DNA of 8,234 bases from Methanothermococcus okinawensis (GTDB lineage Archaea; AGJL01; Methanococci; Methanococcales; Methanococcaceae): the NCBI GenBank assembly GCA_015661585.1, contig DQVU01000048.1, positions 1 through 8,234 of the forward strand, read 5' to 3'. The notes below the pieces were generated by a model that was given only the letters and a program-made list of their open reading frames with translations, did not search any database and was not told the origin of the DNA. Positions 6,012 through 8,234 of this stretch are shown here, in pieces; the stretch's first letter is position 1; every line of letters starts with the position of its first letter. The position numbers and the translations under genes are program-made.

Positions 6012-6506
6012 ATGGAAAATATAAAAATCAGAAAAATGAGGGACAGAGATATACCTCAGGTAATAAAGATAGAAGAAGAGTCTTTTGAATACACATATCC
6101 CCCTCTGTTGATAATGCATATATTTTCTTCATTTCCAGAGGGGTTCTTAGTTGCAGAGGACGAAAATACCAAGAAGATAGTAGGATATATCATGGGGCTT
6201 ATAGAGTGGGGACATGGACATATAGTGTCCATTGCAACCTCTAAGGAGTATAGAAATAAGGGCATAGGCACTGCACTCTTGAAGAAACTGGAGGATATTC
6301 TATTTAAAAAGTACAACGTTGGATATATAGCCTTAGAGGTGAGGTTCAACAACAGGGATGCAAGGAAGTTCTATTACAAGAGAGGTTACGTGGACAAGAG
6401 ATTACTACCAAGATACTACGAGGACGGCACAGATGCCATTCTGATGGTAAAGAAAAACCCCTACATTAAATTACCCAACACCCCAGTTGTTGTTACTATG
6501 TGGTAG
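6012..6506 (+). CDS. GNAT-family N-acetyltransferase, RimI/Ard1-like (probable protein N-terminal acetyltransferase)
   Basis: This 164-residue protein transfers an acetyl group from acetyl-CoA, most likely to protein N-termini. Starting at residue 5, KIRKMRDRDIPQVIKIEEESF is the typical GNAT beginning. The acetyl-CoA loop is ATSKEYRNKGIGTALL (75-90), with R81 and GIG 84-86 forming the RxxGxG motif. LEVRFNNRDARKFYYKRGY (108-126) and PRYYEDGTDAILMVK (133-147) match the archaeal RimI/Ard1 (NatA) type. The last 17 residues (KNPYIKLPNTPVVVTMW) are a short tail. The start is ambiguous: GTG 6003, ATG 6009 and ATG 6012 are in frame. I chose 6012 because GTGA at 6003-6006 then serves as ribosome binding site with a five-base spacer. 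The stop TAG lies 2 nt before the chosen start of the radical SAM gene, so the two are almost certainly co-transcribed. The true substrate is not determined by sequence. Confidence 0.88.
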   Translation: MENIKIRKMRDRDIPQVIKIEEESFEYTYPPLLIMHIFSSFPEGFLVAEDENTKKIVGYIMGLIEWGHGHIVSIATSKEYRNKGIGTALLKKLEDILFKKYNVGYIALEVRFNNRDARKFYYKRGYVDKRLLPRYYEDGTDAILMVKKNPYIKLPNTPVVVTMW

Positions 6507-6508
6507 AG

Positions 6509-7852
6509 ATGAGAAGAATAACAATATTCTCCCCTAACTGTTATACCTACGGTGCCATGATAGTTGGAGGAGTACTTAAAGAGAGATTTAAAGGTAGGTA
6601 TGACATAAAACTTGTTAGGCATCTAGATAACAACACCCTTAATCTCTTTTTAAAGTCTGACGTTGTTATATTAAGTTTATACTCCACTTTACATATTTTA
6701 GACAATAAATTAAAGGAAATTATTGAATTTATAAAAAAACAAAGTAAAAAAAGAGATAAAAATATTAAAATTTACGTTGGAGGCCCTGTATCTGCCTATC
6801 CAGAGATAGTTCTAAGGGAGATGAAAGTAGATGGGGTGATACTGGGAGAGGGGGAGATCTCAGCACCAAATGTGATAGAGGGATATAGAGAGGGCCTGGC
6901 ATATTTAGAGAATGGAGAGATAGTAATAAATGAGTTAAAGGAAAAACCTGAATTAATATCAAAACCCCTTATACCAGAGGATATAGGTAGTCAGAACATC
7001 AGAGGGGCAAATGTATATATAGAAACCCACAGGGGATGCTTAGGTAACTGTACCTTCTGTCAAGTCCCAAAGTTCTTTGGGAGAAAGATAAGGAGCAAAC
7101 CCTTAGAACTTGTATTAGAGGAGGTAAAGGAGTTTAAAAAGAAAGGTGCTAAGAGGATAGCAGTTAGTGGAGGTACAGGGAGCCTTTACAACTTCAGGAA
7201 GGATGTAAATAAGAGTGCATTTATTGAACTTCTTGAAGGTATAGCGAATATTGTTGGAAGTAAGAATCTCTCTGTACCTGATATGAGGGTGGATTACATT
7301 GATGAGGATATCCTAGATGCTATAAAGAGATACACCATCGGTTGGGTATTTTACGGTATAGAAAGTGGAAGTGATAGGATACTGAAATCCATGAGGAAGG
7401 GAACAAGTAGGGAGAAGAACCTATATGCCATACAACTGGCAAAAGAGAACAACGTAAAGGTGGGAGGTAGTTTTATAGTAGGTTACCCTGGGGAGAGGGA
7501 GATAGATTATCTACTAACTAAAGATTTTATAGTAGAGGCCGAGTTAGACGATGTTTTTGTATCTATCGCTGAACCTATACCTAAAACAGAGTTGTGTAAC
7601 TTAGTACTTAAAACACCCCTTGAGGAGAATCTAACATTTAAACCCCATTTAGGAGGTTATAGGCGTTTTAATCTAACAGAGAGTGAGGCGAGATGTCTAG
7701 ATCTTATGCTCCATGGTGAGCAGTGGAAACCTAAGCCCTCTGTTATTACTAGGAGTAAGTTTTTACTGTATTTAAATGAAGCTAAGAGACAGGGAGAGGA
7801 TATAAGGAGTATTACAAGGTTGATATTTAGGTATAGGGATTGTTTGGTGTAA
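6509..7852 (+). CDS. mgmA: B12-binding radical SAM methyltransferase, probable methyl-coenzyme M reductase glutamine C-methyltransferase (MJ0865-like)
   Basis: This 447-residue enzyme has an N-terminal cobalamin-binding domain (about 1-150; CYTYGAMIVGG 11-21, DVVILSLYST 51-60, YVGGPVSAYPEIV 89-101, GVILGEGE 109-116) and a radical SAM barrel (about 165-365). The cluster motif is RGCLGNCTFCQVPKFFGR (175-192), a CX3CX2C with C177, C181 and C184. SAM-binding elements are SGGTGSLY (220-227), FYGIESGSD (281-289) and GSFIVGYPGE (320-329). The sequence fits the methanogen family that places a methyl group on a glutamine carbon in the McrA active site, using SAM and methylcobalamin. I recall MJ0865 as its M. 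jannaschii member; the MJ1487 B12-radical SAM family is the main alternative. I chose ATG 6509 because it gives the family-like start MRRITIFSP and has GGT at 6502-6504. A GTG at 6500 in the same frame would overlap the acetyltransferase stop and lacks a clear ribosome binding site. Residues 75-88 are an A-rich, lysine-rich insert. Confidence 0.78.
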   Translation: MRRITIFSPNCYTYGAMIVGGVLKERFKGRYDIKLVRHLDNNTLNLFLKSDVVILSLYSTLHILDNKLKEIIEFIKKQSKKRDKNIKIYVGGPVSAYPEIVLREMKVDGVILGEGEISAPNVIEGYREGLAYLENGEIVINELKEKPELISKPLIPEDIGSQNIRGANVYIETHRGCLGNCTFCQVPKFFGRKIRSKPLELVLEEVKEFKKKGAKRIAVSGGTGSLYNFRKDVNKSAFIELLEGIANIVGSKNLSVPDMRVDYIDEDILDAIKRYTIGWVFYGIESGSDRILKSMRKGTSREKNLYAIQLAKENNVKVGGSFIVGYPGEREIDYLLTKDFIVEAELDDVFVSIAEPIPKTELCNLVLKTPLEENLTFKPHLGGYRRFNLTESEARCLDLMLHGEQWKPKPSVITRSKFLLYLNEAKRQGEDIRSITRLIFRYRDCLV

Positions 7853-7865
7853 GATAAATATTATA

Positions 7866-7892
7866 AACCCTACTTCCCATCAAGTAGTGGTT
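7866..7892. repeat. Stable hairpin just after the radical SAM gene
   Basis: AACC 7866-7869 plus CTACTT 7870-7875 pair with AAGTAG 7882-7887 and GGTT 7889-7892. This gives ten base pairs with one bulged T (7888) and a six-base loop CCCATC. It starts 13 nt after the stop codon. The following + strand is A-rich, so it is not a classical terminator for the + strand gene; it could be a 3'-end stability element. Its left arm and loop (CTACTTCCCATCAA) recur with one change at 3321-3334. Confidence 0.55.
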
Positions 7893-7929
7893 AAAAAAGA
7901 TAATATATAATAAAAATATTGGGTATTCT

Positions 7930-7978
7930 AAGATCTTTCCAAACCATTAAATAAGATAGGAGATCTTTTTCTGTTTTT
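7930..7978 (+). terminator. Probable terminator of the thi4-side operon
   Basis: A perfect 7-bp stem AAGATCT (7930-7936) / AGATCTT (7961-7967), with an inner CC/GG pair, runs directly into T-rich sequence on the + strand (five T at 7966-7970 and five T at 7974-7978). The + strand then stays T-rich to about 8012. It lies about 80 nt beyond the radical SAM stop codon and is the most likely 3' end of that transcript. Confidence 0.55.
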
Positions 7979-8093
7979 AAATATTTTCTTTATTTTTTAT
8001 TTTTATTATTTTTATGATCATTTCTTTAAATCTCATAGGAATACCTTGAACTGCAACACTTTTAGTAAATACACTCTCTGAACCTCTAAACAT
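7977..8093 (-). CDS. Doubtful small ORF of 38 codons
   Basis: ATG at 8093-8091 opens a 38-residue reading frame, MFRGSESVFTKSVAVQGIPMR followed by FKEMIIKIIKIKNKENI, with an in-frame stop shortly upstream. The first 25 or so residues have a protein-like mix, while the C-terminal lysine/isoleucine tail is just translated A/T-rich DNA. I see no ribosome binding site and recognise no family. It could be a small protein, a remnant of a lost gene, or chance. It overlaps the T-rich terminator region of the opposite strand, which argues against a real gene. Confidence 0.15.
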   Translation of the reverse strand: MFRGSESVFTKSVAVQGIPMRFKEMIIKIIKIKNKENI

Positions 8094-8122
8094 ATTTTAC
8101 TTATTTCATATACTCCGTTATA

Positions 8123-8203
8123 ATGGAAAATCTGGAGAATATGATGATACACAGAGCAAGACTTTCATACTATTACTTTCTACATTTATATCGTAACTCG
8201 TAA
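8123..8203 (+). CDS. Doubtful small ORF of 26 codons
   Basis: ATG at 8123 opens MENLENMMIHRARLSYYYF plus seven more residues (LHLYRNS) before TAA at 8201-8203. The composition is gene-like (charged N-terminus, then an aromatic-rich stretch), but there is no ribosome binding site and no family I recognise. The start codon lies inside the loop of the inverted repeat at 8107-8143. It may be the 5' remnant of a decayed gene or chance. Confidence 0.15.
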   Translation: MENLENMMIHRARLSYYYFLHLYRNS

Positions 8204-8234
8204 CTATTAATATTATTATACAAAAATAAAAAAA

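Larger units (their letters stand above)
7853..8234. other. 382-nt right-edge noncoding region
   Basis: No recognised gene lies here. It contains a hairpin at 7866-7892, a probable terminator at 7930-7978 and a T-rich tract to about 8012. A block of more mixed composition (about 8030-8205) then holds two tiny divergent ORFs and an inverted repeat around 8107-8143 (CATAT 8107-8111 with ATATG 8139-8143, CTCC 8113-8116 with GGAG 8134-8137, one A-A mismatch). TGATGA at 8142-8147 resembles a box C, but no CTGA box D follows in range. The last 30 nt are again A/T-rich and the window ends without a further gene. Confidence 0.5.

Noticed and set aside
8142..8203. TGATGA resembling box C of an archaeal C/D box sRNA
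   Set aside because: No CTGA box D or D' follows within a normal distance, and no terminal stem is visible.

Overview
The window looks like chromosome from a methanogenic archaeon of the order Methanococcales (Methanocaldococcus, Methanotorris, Methanothermococcus or a relative). The reasons are the archaeal-type S-adenosylmethionine synthetase and long-form HisG (both very close to my memory of the M. jannaschii proteins), an archaeal Thi4, a probable methyl-coenzyme M reductase modifying enzyme, GGTG-type ribosome binding sites, TTG and GTG starts, and extremely A+T-rich intergenic DNA. No database search was possible.

Layout. 1-468 is noncoding and A/T-rich. 469-2082 (+) is a two-gene unit: a RimK-type ATP-grasp ligase (CofF/MptN-like) followed 18 nt later by a FetB/UPF0014-type membrane permease. 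2083-2371 is a convergent intergenic region opening with a long imperfect hairpin. 2372-3238 (-) is hisG, with a TTG start. 3239-3737 is a 499-nt noncoding stretch with several inverted repeats. 3738-4952 (-) is the S-adenosylmethionine synthetase, with a GTG start chosen from its ribosome binding site. 4953-5164 is a divergent promoter region holding two copies of a 15-nt A/T-rich element. 5165-7852 (+) holds thi4, a RimI/Ard1-like N-acetyltransferase and a B12-binding radical SAM enzyme that I read as the MCR glutamine C-methyltransferase family. 7853-8234 is intergenic with hairpins and two doubtful tiny ORFs.

How the genes relate. Most are core metabolism: histidine biosynthesis, SAM supply, thiamin thiazole and probably coenzyme F420 or methanopterin tailoring. 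The radical SAM enzyme would consume SAM made by the neighbouring mat gene, but they are divergent and not in an operon. I see no tRNA, rRNA, CRISPR array, transposase or defence system. The least explained material is intergenic: hairpins and short sequence blocks recur in several spacers, sometimes in opposite orientations.
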